Shown here one piece after another: positions 1-9,272 of a stretch of DNA of 64,000 nt. The number at the start of each line of letters is the position of its first letter. Within the stretch, counting starts at the first letter, position 1. The stretch spans positions 4,154,001 to 4,218,000 of the forward strand of contig NZ_CP014782.1 of NCBI RefSeq assembly GCF_002005305.1, in the 5' to 3' direction. Source of the DNA: Shewanella psychrophila. GTDB taxonomy: Bacteria > Pseudomonadota > Gammaproteobacteria > Enterobacterales > Shewanellaceae. The position numbers were made by a program, and so were the translations under genes. The notes under the pieces are model-generated. The model was not told the DNA's origin. It saw nothing but the letters and a program-made list of their open reading frames with translations, and searched no databases.

Positions 1-1
1 G

Positions 2-211
2 CACCCTCTGGTTTATAAAGTCAACATTGACAAGATTCTTAACGGAGAAACACGTGACTTTTTGATCCAACCCAACGATTTAGTCTATGTCCCCAAGAGT
101 ATGATCGGCTCGTGGAATTCTTTTCTCACTCAGTTAATGCCGACGCTGGAAACCATGCTGACAGGCTTATTACTCGAACGCGGAGTACACGACTTTCAAA
201 GTCGTAATTAA
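2..211 (+). CDS. Polysaccharide export protein, C-terminal end (partial)
   Basis: The last 69 codons of a gene that begins before the window. The fragment contains a beta-strand motif, LIQPNDLVYVP, like the end of the SLBB/Wza-type domains of outer-membrane polysaccharide export proteins. It is followed by a hydrophobic/amphipathic stretch around SWNSFLTQLMPTLETMLTGLLL, close to the C-terminus. A role in exporting the polymer made by the following genes is inferred from this motif and from the ligase, glycosyltransferases and flippase immediately downstream on the same strand. The N-terminus is not visible, so the exact family is uncertain. Confidence 0.55.
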   Translation, partial: HPLVYKVNIDKILNGETRDFLIQPNDLVYVPKSMIGSWNSFLTQLMPTLETMLTGLLLERGVHDFQSRN

Positions 212-222
212 GGAAAGCAGAC

Positions 223-315
223 ATGACTAAGGTTAGTTTGTTTATCCTCAACACATCTTTTCCTGACGATGGCATGAGCCAAGGTCATCATAAACAGGAG
301 AAGAGACATGACTGA
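223..315 (+). CDS. Possible 30-codon leader ORF
   Basis: An ATG at 223 follows a purine-rich AAGGAAAG ribosome-binding site and opens a 30-codon frame. It ends in TGA overlapping the ATG of the next gene (ATGACTGA at 308-315), an arrangement that would allow translational coupling. The peptide is hydrophilic after the first dozen residues and resembles nothing I recognise. It could equally be chance. Confidence 0.2.
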   Translation: MTKVSLFILNTSFPDDGMSQGHHKQEKRHD

Positions 316-1663
316 GTTTAAGTATCTCATCTTCTTCATGACCTTGATAATAGGTGTGCCTCTAGGTTACCTCTGCTGCCAGCATTCTAAAACCTGCGAA
401 AAACTGGTGTTCTTTCTGGTGATATTTTTTACCTGCGACATGGTCGATATCAACTTTGTCTCCATGGAGACTTACCGTGGCACCACCAGAGGATTCGAGT
501 TCGGTATGGTGGATATTTCATTGTATATTTTACTGAGTTTAGTGCTTAAACGCAGGCATGAATTACCCATTGACTGGTTTCCCATGGGTTCGAGCCTGTA
601 CCTGCTGTATTTTCTGTTTAGTCTGGCATCCATCATCAATGCCGATGTAGGTATCTATTCCGCCTTCGAAATACTCAAGATGTGCCGCATGTACGTCTAC
701 TTCTGGACCATTGCAAATTACCTGAGAAATGAGCAGCAATTACAGTGGCTGATGACCACCATCGGCGCCATTATCATCTATATATTTTTCTCCGTCATGA
801 AACAAAAATATTTGCTCGGCATGTTCCAATGTAAGGGCCCCTTTCCCCACCAAAACTCACTGGTGATGTACGTTTCAGTATTTGGTGCCATGGCCCATGC
901 CTATCTGCTCAATGTCCCGGGGAGTCGAAGTTGGTTTTGGTTTACCATCTTTGGGATGTCCTCTATTTGTATACTCGCCACCCTATCACGAGCTGGCCTT
1001 GCCCTATTTATTCTCAATAGCCTGATGGTTTTTACCATCTCATTATTAAGCAAACAGAAAAGTCCCAAGATCAGAAAGCGCCGCTTGCTGTTACTCATCA
1101 TCTTGCCTCTCGCGGCTACTTTGGTGCTAGGTAAGGCCTATGACACCATACTAGAACGGATCACATCCGCCCCGGAAGAATCAAAAATAGTGAGGGTTCA
1201 ACTCGCCAAAGCAGCGCTTAATATGGCCAATGACAAAGTCCTTGGTGTCGGCTTAAATAACTTCGGCCATAAAATCAATCCTCCTTATTCCTATTCATCG
1301 CATATCCCCATGGTCGACGAAAATGATCCCGATGAAAAACATGGCCTAGTGGAAACCGTTTATTTAATGGTTGCAGCTGAAACGGGCTGGTTAAATCTAA
1401 TTATTTTTATCAGCTTTCTACTCTTCTTCTATACCAAAAACATAAAAAATTACTTTCGATTAAAAGGCTCACAAAGCCGCTTTATCTGCATTGCATTGAT
1501 TGCTTCACTGACCTGTATCTACCTGCAATCAACCTTAGAGTGGGTTCTGAAACAGACCAATAACTTTTATCAACTGATGTTGGTCTTTGCACTTATTGCA
1601 ACCATGGACCGAATGATCCAAACAGGAGAACTCAATGGCCAAGCCAAGCGAAAGAGATGCTAA
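308..1663 (+). CDS. O-antigen ligase / polymerase-like membrane protein
   Basis: A 451-residue polytopic inner-membrane protein with about ten hydrophobic segments and a larger polar loop around residues 290-350. This is the topology of the Wzy/WaaL (O-antigen ligase, Wzy_C) superfamily, which polymerises or transfers lipid-linked glycans on the periplasmic face. The FPHQNSLVMYVSVFG stretch near residue 180 resembles the conserved N-rich segment of ligases in exopolysaccharide loci. It overlaps the next gene by 29 bp and sits between an export protein and glycosyltransferases, consistent with polymer assembly. Whether it polymerises or ligates cannot be told from sequence. Confidence 0.75.
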   Translation: MTEFKYLIFFMTLIIGVPLGYLCCQHSKTCEKLVFFLVIFFTCDMVDINFVSMETYRGTTRGFEFGMVDISLYILLSLVLKRRHELPIDWFPMGSSLYLLYFLFSLASIINADVGIYSAFEILKMCRMYVYFWTIANYLRNEQQLQWLMTTIGAIIIYIFFSVMKQKYLLGMFQCKGPFPHQNSLVMYVSVFGAMAHAYLLNVPGSRSWFWFTIFGMSSICILATLSRAGLALFILNSLMVFTISLLSKQKSPKIRKRRLLLLIILPLAATLVLGKAYDTILERITSAPEESKIVRVQLAKAALNMANDKVLGVGLNNFGHKINPPYSYSSHIPMVDENDPDEKHGLVETVYLMVAAETGWLNLIIFISFLLFFYTKNIKNYFRLKGSQSRFICIALIASLTCIYLQSTLEWVLKQTNNFYQLMLVFALIATMDRMIQTGELNGQAKRKRC

Positions 1664-2042
1664 TTATTTTTATCAGCAGCTTTCTTCCGGTGTCGAAGCC
1701 GGTTTATCTCGAGAGCAACGTCAGGAATTTCTGAGAGTATTAAACCGAGCAGTTTCCGTACCCAGTCAAAAACTGCTCTCACTCCAGCTCAGCTTCTGGT
1801 TTTTCCGCCATTTCTACCTGGTGATTTACTGGGGGATCGACTCTCGCGCCAGAGAGCGTACCAGCGCCGTCCCTATCGTCAGCGGCTTGCTCGCCAACGG
1901 CAGCATTATTCTTTCTAAAGGAATATTTATTGTCCTGGCCAGCTTAATAACCCTCTGGGTTGCATACGAAGTCAAGTCAATGCTCGGGATCGACCTGTTT
2001 AAGAACTTTCATCTTGTCGATTTAATTAGGTCATTACTATGA
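1635..2042 (+). CDS. Small membrane protein of the polysaccharide operon, unknown function
   Basis: A 135-residue protein I do not recognise. The start is supported by CAGGAG about seven bases before the ATG at 1635. The first ~55 residues are polar and charged. A segment near 55-65 (SFWFFRHFYLVIYW) and a second hydrophobic segment around 95-112 suggest two membrane contacts. It overlaps the upstream ligase by 29 bp and its stop overlaps the next start (ATGA at 2039-2042), so it is translationally coupled and belongs to the same operon. A helper role in polymer assembly is only inferred. Confidence 0.6.
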   Translation: MAKPSERDANYFYQQLSSGVEAGLSREQRQEFLRVLNRAVSVPSQKLLSLQLSFWFFRHFYLVIYWGIDSRARERTSAVPIVSGLLANGSIILSKGIFIVLASLITLWVAYEVKSMLGIDLFKNFHLVDLIRSLL

Positions 2043-3232
2043 AAAAACTCAATATCTTGATTATCAGTAACTACTACCCACCTTTCCACATTGGCGGTTA
2101 TGAACTTGCCTGTAGAGATACAGTGGAATACTTAACCAATAAAGGGCACCGGGTAACGGTACTCACAGGGAATAAAGGCATTACCGCTCAATCGAACACT
2201 CAGCCAACGGGAGCCGTCCACCGGGAACTCACTTATATTGATTATGACAACCCAGGTTATCGGCAACGAGTCAAAGTTGAAACTGACAACTACCAGATCT
2301 GCCAGCATTATATTAATCAAGTGTCACCCGACCTTATCTATCTGTGGAATCAGCAGTACCTGTCTTTAGCTCCATCACTTGCCAGCCAACATAGCGGCAT
2401 TGCGAAACTCTATGAAATTGGTGACTTTTGGCCCGCCGCTTATATTCGCCCAGGCTTTATCAATGCCCTAAAACGAAAAGTAAAACCTTGGTTACCGGGC
2501 CTGATTGGTGGAAGGTTCGATTTTGGCCCCTGTATCGCTTGCTCCCACTGGGTGGGCAAAGCCATTAAAGAACAGCTCAACGCCAGAAATGTACAAGTCA
2601 TACACAATGGTACTCAACTGGACGCAGAGCCTCAAAGAAACAAAAAACCTCCCACATCTTTTCTGTTTTGTGGACGACTATGTCAAATCAAGGGGATTGA
2701 ACAAAGCCTACAGGCATTTAAATTGCTGTTAGTTAAATATCCAAACAACCAGCTTAACCTAACCTGTATTGGTCCAATAGAGGACAATTACAAGCAGGTT
2801 ATCGAACAGATGATCCATAACGCCCATTTAGATGAGCATGTACAAATGTTACCTGCCACAGACGATATGAAGCATGTTTATCGACAACACGATGTCTTAC
2901 TGATGCCAACCTTGATGCCAGAACCGTTTGGCCTGGTCATCATTGAAGCTATGGCCAATGGCGTGGCAGTCATCGCCAGTAATCGTTACGGGCCTGCCGA
3001 AATAATTAATAACGATAATCTGGGCATTCTGATCAACCCAGAGGATCCCATAGCCATAGCAGATGCCATGGCACAGCTTATCGACGACCCTGACCGTTAT
3101 CATGAGATAACTAAAGCCGGCTATCGCCATGTCAACACGCACTTTCGCCTGGAAATGGTCAAAGAGAGAGTGGAACAAGTTCTGCTACACACCGTAGAGG
3201 AGCATGCGCAATGCCTCACTCTAAACAGTTAA
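2039..3232 (+). CDS. Glycosyltransferase family 4 protein
   Basis: A 397-residue GT-B fold retaining glycosyltransferase. The N-terminal acceptor domain begins with the strand and glycine turn IISNYYPPFHIGGYE. The C-terminal donor domain begins with FCGRLCQIKGIEQ near residue 213 and carries the EPFGLVIIE signature (E295 and E303, the EX7E motif contacting the nucleotide sugar). The length is normal for the family. It should add one sugar to a lipid-linked repeat unit at the cytoplasmic membrane; the sugar cannot be predicted. The start overlaps the previous stop and the end overlaps the next gene by 22 bp. Confidence 0.88.
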   Translation: MKKLNILIISNYYPPFHIGGYELACRDTVEYLTNKGHRVTVLTGNKGITAQSNTQPTGAVHRELTYIDYDNPGYRQRVKVETDNYQICQHYINQVSPDLIYLWNQQYLSLAPSLASQHSGIAKLYEIGDFWPAAYIRPGFINALKRKVKPWLPGLIGGRFDFGPCIACSHWVGKAIKEQLNARNVQVIHNGTQLDAEPQRNKKPPTSFLFCGRLCQIKGIEQSLQAFKLLLVKYPNNQLNLTCIGPIEDNYKQVIEQMIHNAHLDEHVQMLPATDDMKHVYRQHDVLLMPTLMPEPFGLVIIEAMANGVAVIASNRYGPAEIINNDNLGILINPEDPIAIADAMAQLIDDPDRYHEITKAGYRHVNTHFRLEMVKERVEQVLLHTVEEHAQCLTLNS

Positions 3233-4746
3233 TAAAATTAACAGCCTCAAACTATCTGGCCACAGTCATCAAGTTTATAGTCATGATCTACCTGACCCGG
3301 GAGATGTTTCTACAGTTACCCAAGGAGTCCTATGGCTTTTGGGCCTTACTTTGGTCCATATTTGGCTACTCTGTACTACTGGATCTGGGTTTTGGCGTCG
3401 CATTACAAAAAAAAACCAGTGAAGTAATTGAGCATCAAGATTGGGATAGCTATAACCGCACTGCGTCCACATTATTCGGAACCTATTTTCTATTAGGCTT
3501 TGTTATCGTCCTACTAACCTGCCTGAGTGCACCATTTCTGCATTTACTCTTTGTGTTTGAACCGGAAACTCAGACTCTCTACACCCAATGCTTTCTTTTT
3601 TTTGGTATTGGTACCGGTCTCATCTTCCCTTTTGGGATCTTTATGGAGGTATTACGCGGTGCTTTGTGTATGCAAATTAGAAATCGTATCGAGGTTCTCA
3701 GAGATATAGCCAATTGCATTGCGTTGGTGATAGCCTTGAGAATGAATGCCGATATCCGCGTGCTAGCCATTATCGTCATCGCCAGCCAATGTTTGGCAAA
3801 TATAGCCATGTATATCGCCGCAAAACGTGCTTTGCCTCAACTGCGACTCTCCTGGCGTTTATACAGTCCGACTAAAATGGTCGAGCTGATGAGCTTCTCG
3901 CTCTGCGCCTATGTGATTACCATTAGTAATTTGATTGTTTTCAGAACCGACCAAATTGTCATCTCAGCCTTAGCGGGTGTAGGCCTAGTAGCCTACTACC
4001 ACGTAACCACTCGTTTAGCCGAGATTTTCCGCTTACTCTGCTCACAAATACATGACGTGCTAGCCCCTATGTCTTCAAGCTTTAACGCACAACAAGATAA
4101 ACAGGCGCTACGACAACTCTTACTCCGTAGTCAACGTTTTGTTTGTCTTATCGTAGTCTTGCTCATTGTGCCTGCATGGTTTTTTGTGGAAGATCTGCTG
4201 CGGATTTGGCTCGAGCTTAATAATCAACAAACACTATGGTGTGCACGGATCTTATTGCTAAATATCGCAATTCTGGTTATTTATCGCAATACCACCAATC
4301 AAATTTTACTCATGTGCGGTTACCAAAAACCTTTGATGTGGATTGGAATAACCGAATGCCTGGCTAACCTGATATTAAGCTGCTTACTGATACAGCATCT
4401 GGGTATTATGGGTGTGGCTTTGGGCACGCTCATTCCAAATACTGTATTAGCCATCTTCGTCAGCATTCCAATGACAAGGAAATTTACACAAATATCAATT
4501 TGGCAGATCTACAAGCCACTGGTTATCGCCAGCCTTGCCGTTGGTTTGCCCTTCGCGTCAGGACTACTTTTATTTGAGCAAGTGACAGAAGGTTATAACT
4601 CACTCTTCCATATCATTGCTGTCTGCGTGATAAGTGCGATCCCGGCACTCCTTTTTGCCTACAAATCTTATCTGTCCACCAGTGAGCGCCATCAATTGAA
4701 ACACATAATAAGTTCTTTGGTTCCCAGGCGGCAGCTTAAATTGTAA
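3211..4746 (+). CDS. Wzx-type oligosaccharide flippase
   Basis: A 511-residue integral membrane protein with about fourteen predicted segments, the topology of MATE/MVF-superfamily polysaccharide flippases. These move undecaprenyl-linked repeat units across the inner membrane. The N-terminus (residues 1-60, with SYGFWALLWSIFGYSVLLDLG) and the middle (VIFRTDQIVISALAGVGLVAYY) match the usual Wzx pattern. The start lies inside the preceding glycosyltransferase gene by 22 bp, so the two are co-translated. A 78-bp gap follows before the next glycosyltransferase. Confidence 0.85.
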   Translation: MPHSKQLIKLTASNYLATVIKFIVMIYLTREMFLQLPKESYGFWALLWSIFGYSVLLDLGFGVALQKKTSEVIEHQDWDSYNRTASTLFGTYFLLGFVIVLLTCLSAPFLHLLFVFEPETQTLYTQCFLFFGIGTGLIFPFGIFMEVLRGALCMQIRNRIEVLRDIANCIALVIALRMNADIRVLAIIVIASQCLANIAMYIAAKRALPQLRLSWRLYSPTKMVELMSFSLCAYVITISNLIVFRTDQIVISALAGVGLVAYYHVTTRLAEIFRLLCSQIHDVLAPMSSSFNAQQDKQALRQLLLRSQRFVCLIVVLLIVPAWFFVEDLLRIWLELNNQQTLWCARILLLNIAILVIYRNTTNQILLMCGYQKPLMWIGITECLANLILSCLLIQHLGIMGVALGTLIPNTVLAIFVSIPMTRKFTQISIWQIYKPLVIASLAVGLPFASGLLLFEQVTEGYNSLFHIIAVCVISAIPALLFAYKSYLSTSERHQLKHIISSLVPRRQLKL

Positions 4747-4824
4747 ATCCAGCCAATACCTGACTAGTATTTAATAAACAGTTAGATGAGTAAGTTTTCA
4801 ACATACGCTTTTTGGAGAAGGGAT

Positions 4825-6057
4825 ATGACGAAAGGAACCATTATCAACATACCACGTAGATTTGTAAAAGATGAATGGGGCGGCACCGAAACTGTGATAA
4901 CTGAAACTGCACATCAGCTTAAGGCTATCGGTTACCAACTTGAAAGCGTCACCACGTTAGCCTTATCAGACAATAAACAAGAGTCTATTTTCGGTATTCC
5001 AGTCAAACGTTTTGGTTACAGTTATACACGCTTGGGCCTATCAAAAAAACACAAGCTTCTATTGGACAAACGTGGCGGTAATATGTTTTCTCTCCCCCTG
5101 TTCTTTTACCTGCTATTTGGCAAGAAAACCAGAGTCCTCCACCTGCATACAATGGGGAGATTGGGAGCTATAGCCCGCATAGCCGCTCGACTTAAAGGAA
5201 TTCCCTATGTAGTCAGTATTCATGGCGGCTATTTGGGGCTACCCAAAGAACAATTGGACGATATGATGCTGCCACTAAAAGGCAGTTTTAACTGGGGTAA
5301 GCCCTTAGATCTTCTGCTACAAAGCGCGAAAGTGATAGATGGCGCAGACGCCGTTATTTGCGTAGGAGAAAACGAGCGGGAAAAGATAGCGGCTAAATAT
5401 CCCGAAAAAAAAGTCGTCTTTCTACCCAATGGCGTAGATCAGCAAAGATTTTCCTCGGGTGACGCAACGGCATTTACAGAGAAGTACCATTTCGCTAAAA
5501 CCGATAAAATAATCTTGTGTGTCAGTAGCTTTACCCCACAAAAAAACCAAGAGACTTTACTCAGGGCCTTCGCCAAAACACACAAGCAATCCCCTGATTT
5601 AAAGCTAGTACTCATTGGCGTTATCTATGATCAGGACTACTTCGACCTTTTAGCACGCCTAACTATAGAGCTAGGGGTTGATGAGGATGTTCGCTTTGTC
5701 TGTAACTTAAAATTCGATGATCCAAGCTTAGCCAATGCCTATGCCGCCGCAGAGCTCTTTGTGCTGCCTAGCCTCTATGAACCTTTCGGGATTGTGGTAC
5801 TCGAAGCTTGGGCATCGGGTACACCCGCCCTCTGTGGCAATGTCGGAGGCTTACCCTCTTTCGTAAGAAATGGTGAAAATGGCTTATTCTTTGATGTTGA
5901 ATCAGTTGACAGTCTTTATCAGAATATGACCGACATTTTACAAGATAGGAAACGCTATAATCACCTCCAAAATCATGCCCTTAAAGCAGTCGAAACATAC
6001 TCATGGCAGGCCATAACCAAACGACTGGCAAGCTTGTATGAAGAAGTTTCATCATGA
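4825..6057 (+). CDS. Glycosyltransferase family 4 protein
   Basis: A second GT4 enzyme of about 410 residues. I prefer the ATG at 4825 over the upstream one at 4786, because a strong GGAGAAGG ribosome-binding site lies seven bases before it and the earlier ATG has none. Visible features are the N-terminal GGTETVITETAHQL segment, a central LHLHTMGRLGAIARIAA acceptor-domain helix, SSFTPQKNQETLLRAF opening the donor domain, and EPFGIVVLE (E319 and E327, the EX7E motif). It ends in an ATGA overlap with the lipoprotein gene. It probably adds another sugar of the repeat unit. Confidence 0.85.
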   Translation: MTKGTIINIPRRFVKDEWGGTETVITETAHQLKAIGYQLESVTTLALSDNKQESIFGIPVKRFGYSYTRLGLSKKHKLLLDKRGGNMFSLPLFFYLLFGKKTRVLHLHTMGRLGAIARIAARLKGIPYVVSIHGGYLGLPKEQLDDMMLPLKGSFNWGKPLDLLLQSAKVIDGADAVICVGENEREKIAAKYPEKKVVFLPNGVDQQRFSSGDATAFTEKYHFAKTDKIILCVSSFTPQKNQETLLRAFAKTHKQSPDLKLVLIGVIYDQDYFDLLARLTIELGVDEDVRFVCNLKFDDPSLANAYAAAELFVLPSLYEPFGIVVLEAWASGTPALCGNVGGLPSFVRNGENGLFFDVESVDSLYQNMTDILQDRKRYNHLQNHALKAVETYSWQAITKRLASLYEEVSS

Positions 6058-6830
6058 AACATCTGTTGATGCTGATATTTATGCTTACTGCGGCCTGTGC
6101 GCAACTTGACTCGGGAGAGGTGCCCAAAGGCAGTGAAAGCAAACTCTTGACCATCAACACCAAACCAACCGAGGCTGCAATTTATAAAGACGGTCATTAT
6201 ATAGGTCATTCACCGCTACGCGTCTGGCTCTGGCACGGTGCCCCCAGCAACAGCCAAATTATCGCGCTGCCGCTGTACCAACATCAGTTCATCCAGGTAA
6301 AGAGCTTACGAATTCCGACAATTCCAACTCAGCTGACTTTTTATATGACTGAGCCAAGCGAGCATCAATATGATTTTTTAAATAACCCTACACAAAGTCA
6401 ACAAGAACAGCAGCCTAGCCAGCACTTAAAACGTTTACAGCTGTTTTTTGAATTCGACCAGGCTCAACTAACTATCGCTGAAATAGCGCGACTTACTCAT
6501 TGGTTAGGCCAGCTTAACACCGCCCCCTACCGCATAGAGCTGCACGCTTATGCCGATGAAACAGGCTCACAAGAGTACAATAAAGCCTTGAGCTATCGAC
6601 GAGCACTCGCTATTAAGCAATATTTGCAAGACTTAGCTATCAAGCCTGAAGAGCTATTGGTCATTCATCACGGAGAGCGTGTGTCTCTTAATCGGGAGCT
6701 GCGATTGTCTAAACAGGGTGATCGCATGGTTGAGTTACTGGTGTTCTATCTAGATCATGATACGAAGGATAGCCCAGTGAATAATACAGAGGCTAATACA
6801 TCAGATAATAAAAAAGCTCCAGGGCTTTAG
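6054..6830 (+). CDS. PEGA-OmpA family outer-membrane lipoprotein
   Basis: A 258-residue protein with a lipoprotein signal ending LTAAC (lipidated Cys15). Next comes a PEGA-like domain at about 32-100 (LTINTKPTEAAIYKDGHYIGHSPL). After a Gln-rich linker comes a C-terminal OmpA-like peptidoglycan-binding domain at about 130-238 (FFEFDQAQLTIAEIARL, HAYADETGSQEYN, LSYRRALAIKQYL). It probably anchors the export machinery to peptidoglycan. OmpA-domain proteins such as SypB occur in comparable Vibrio loci, but equivalence is inference. It is coupled to the upstream glycosyltransferase by a four-base overlap and ends the operon. Confidence 0.8.
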   Translation: MKHLLMLIFMLTAACAQLDSGEVPKGSESKLLTINTKPTEAAIYKDGHYIGHSPLRVWLWHGAPSNSQIIALPLYQHQFIQVKSLRIPTIPTQLTFYMTEPSEHQYDFLNNPTQSQQEQQPSQHLKRLQLFFEFDQAQLTIAEIARLTHWLGQLNTAPYRIELHAYADETGSQEYNKALSYRRALAIKQYLQDLAIKPEELLVIHHGERVSLNRELRLSKQGDRMVELLVFYLDHDTKDSPVNNTEANTSDNKKAPGL

Positions 6831-6844
6831 CACCCAGGAGCTTG
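6809..6844 (-). terminator. Rho-independent terminator of sstT
   Basis: Read on the minus strand, AAGCTCC pairs with GGAGCTT, with one mismatch before a further GGG/CCC and an eight-base loop, followed by six T. The stem overlaps the last codons of the convergent OmpA-type gene and may also slow plus-strand transcription. Confidence 0.7.
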
Positions 6845-6866
6845 CAAAATTCAGCACTAGTCTGAT

Positions 6867-8111
6867 TTAGCTAGTCTGATTCTGTTTCATTTCCGCGGCT
6901 TCACAAGCTGCAGCGGTAAAGAGCACATCGGTTGAGCTATTCAAGCCAGTCTCAGCAGAGTCCTGAATAACACCGATAATAAAGCCCACAGCTACCACTT
7001 GCATGGCCACATCATTTGAAATACCAAATAAGCTACAAGCCAAAGGAATAAGCAATAAAGACCCCCCAGTCACACCAGATGCACCACAGGCTGAAACTGC
7101 CGCTACCACACTCAAAAGAATCGCTGTTAGCATATCAACCTGAATACCCATGGTGTGAACCGCCGCTAAGGTTAATACAGTGATAGTAATAGCAGCGCCG
7201 CCCATATTAATAGTGGCACCTAAGGGGATTGATACTGAGTAGGTATCTTCATGGAGCTTTAACTTCTCACATAGCGCCATGTTGACCGGAATATTTGCCG
7301 CACTCGAGCGTGTAAAGAAGGCCGTAACTCCGCTCTCGCGTAAACAGGTAAAGACCAGCGGATAGGGATTACGACGGATCTTGACAAACACTATGATAGG
7401 GTTCACCACAAGCGCAATAATTGCCATAGAACCAAGTAATACAGCTAACAGCTGGGCATAACCTGCGATAGCAGAGAAGCCTGTTTCAGCAAATGTCGCC
7501 GCTACTAGTCCGAAAATACCGATAGGCGCCAAACGTATGATGAATCGTACCATCTCAGAGATACCATGGCTCACATCAGAAAATACTTGTTTGGTTGAAT
7601 CACTGGCGTGATGCAGAGCCAAGCCTAAACCGACGCCCCATGCCAAAATGCCAATATAGTTACCAGTCATCAGGGCATTAACAGGATTGTCCACCAGTTT
7701 GAATAGCAAGGTATGGATCACCTCACCGATCCCTTCTGGAGGATTAGCGCCTTCAGCACCGGTTGCCAACACTAAATTAATAGGGAAAGCGAAGCTCATC
7801 AATACTGCGGTTAGTGCTGCAGCGAAAGTACCAAAGAGATACAAGACCACTATGGGTTTCATATTAGTCTTCGCATTCTTCTTTTGATTGGCAATAGAAG
7901 CCGCAACTAAGATAAATACTAAAATTGGTGCAATGGCTTTCAAAGCACCAACGAAGAGACCACCTAAAAAGGCAACACTTTGGGCGGCACTTTCTGAAAA
8001 CGTCGCCACTAAGATACCGGCGATAATTCCAAATAATATTTGCAGCACTAGGCTGCCGTTAACAATTTTTGCTAACAGAGATCGAGTTTCATTCATTGAG
8101 AGACCTGTCAT
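6867..8111 (-). CDS. sstT: Serine/threonine:sodium symporter SstT
   Basis: A 414-residue member of the dicarboxylate/amino acid:cation symporter (DAACS) family that takes up serine and threonine with Na+. Hallmarks are the serine-rich reentrant hairpin (FFTRSSAANIPVN), the NMGGAAITITVLTLAA motif in TM7 and the GVTGGSLLLIPLACSLFGI and IGVIQDSAETGLNSSTDVLF segments typical of SstT. Length agrees with the E. coli protein. The ATG at 8096 (MNETRS) is a possible start with an AGG sequence upstream; the first ATG at 8111 has no clear ribosome-binding site. Single gene with its own terminator. Confidence 0.93.
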   Translation of the reverse strand: MTGLSMNETRSLLAKIVNGSLVLQILFGIIAGILVATFSESAAQSVAFLGGLFVGALKAIAPILVFILVAASIANQKKNAKTNMKPIVVLYLFGTFAAALTAVLMSFAFPINLVLATGAEGANPPEGIGEVIHTLLFKLVDNPVNALMTGNYIGILAWGVGLGLALHHASDSTKQVFSDVSHGISEMVRFIIRLAPIGIFGLVAATFAETGFSAIAGYAQLLAVLLGSMAIIALVVNPIIVFVKIRRNPYPLVFTCLRESGVTAFFTRSSAANIPVNMALCEKLKLHEDTYSVSIPLGATINMGGAAITITVLTLAAVHTMGIQVDMLTAILLSVVAAVSACGASGVTGGSLLLIPLACSLFGISNDVAMQVVAVGFIIGVIQDSAETGLNSSTDVLFTAAACEAAEMKQNQTS

Positions 8112-8283
8112 TATTATATTTTATTTTTATATCAATCAGGCTGCATAGGTTTTGACAAACCTTAATTGCACCTGAATGTTATTCCTTCATTGGGAGTTGT
8201 ATCTAAACAGCCTTCTCATGTCTAGTAATACAGCATTAAACGCTGACTATATTACCCTCTGGTAGCATAATGGCAACAGAATA

Positions 8284-9180
8284 CTAAACATTAGCATTCT
8301 GTTGCTCTGCTCCTCTTAGCATGGCGCTAATCAACTCATGGGCATCAAATTTAGTTAACGCTTCATTAGCGCCGACTTGATGGGCCTGACTCACACTAAT
8401 TTCACTGGACAATGAAGTATGCAAGATGATGTAAGCTTGGGCTAAAGCTGGTGTGTTTTTGACTTCAAACGCCAGCTCATATCCATCTAAACCCGGCATT
8501 TCAATATCACTCACCAGCAGTTGTATCGGCATGCCATCTTTGGCAGCCTGTTCCATGATGGCTAAGGCTTCTCGCCCATCCGGGGTGACTTGATAGGGAA
8601 TATTGATACTGTCCAAAGCATCGGATAACTGTTTACGCGCGACTTTTGAGTCATCAACTAACAATATATTAAGAGGCTTCAGTTTTTCACGTTGAACATC
8701 GGTCAAAATAGCTCTAGTTGTTTCAGGGCTAGGTGGGAAAACTTTAGAGAGAAGTAGCTCGACATCGAGTAGCTGAACTAACTTATTTTCAAACTTGGTA
8801 ACCCCGGTCAAATAAGCATTTTTACCTAAATTATTTGGAGGAGACTCGATATCCCGCCAGTTACATTCAATGATCTTATCTATGGCGCGAACAAGAAAAC
8901 CTATGACCATACGTTGGCAGTCAGTGATAATAATATAGCTTTTCGACAATTCTTCTTGGGCTATGGGCGCATAGCCAACAGCGGATGCCATATCAATGAT
9001 AGGTATGGTATTTCCTCTGATAGTGGCAGCCCCCATGATGGTTGGATGAGACTGAGGAATAGCACTGAGAGGCGTATAAGGGACAAGCTCACGGATCTTA
9101 AGTGTACCCAGCGCAAAAAGTTGTGTCTGTGACAGACGAAAAAGCAATAAGCCTTGTGATTGACTGGCCTTACTCTTCAT
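8284..9180 (-). CDS. cheV: Chemotaxis protein CheV (CheW-REC)
   Basis: A 298-residue coupling protein. The N-terminal CheW-like domain spans about residues 10-150 (LALGTLKIRELVPYTPL-type strands, MGAATIRGNTIPIIDM). The C-terminal receiver domain begins at ILLVDDSKVARKQL and has the phosphoacceptor aspartate in SDIEMPGLDGYE at about residue 227, and the conserved Lys region in EALTKFDAHEL. CheV links chemoreceptors to CheA and is tuned by phosphorylation. No chemotaxis genes adjoin it, so it is an orphan copy; Shewanella genomes carry several. Confidence 0.92.
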   Translation of the reverse strand: MKSKASQSQGLLLFRLSQTQLFALGTLKIRELVPYTPLSAIPQSHPTIMGAATIRGNTIPIIDMASAVGYAPIAQEELSKSYIIITDCQRMVIGFLVRAIDKIIECNWRDIESPPNNLGKNAYLTGVTKFENKLVQLLDVELLLSKVFPPSPETTRAILTDVQREKLKPLNILLVDDSKVARKQLSDALDSINIPYQVTPDGREALAIMEQAAKDGMPIQLLVSDIEMPGLDGYELAFEVKNTPALAQAYIILHTSLSSEISVSQAHQVGANEALTKFDAHELISAMLRGAEQQNANV

Positions 9181-9272
9181 TAGCGTACCGAATTGAGAAT
9201 AAAATAATGGGTTAAGTCTAATCTATCATAGTGCAAAAAGGATGACACCAATCAAAATAACCGCGATGAATT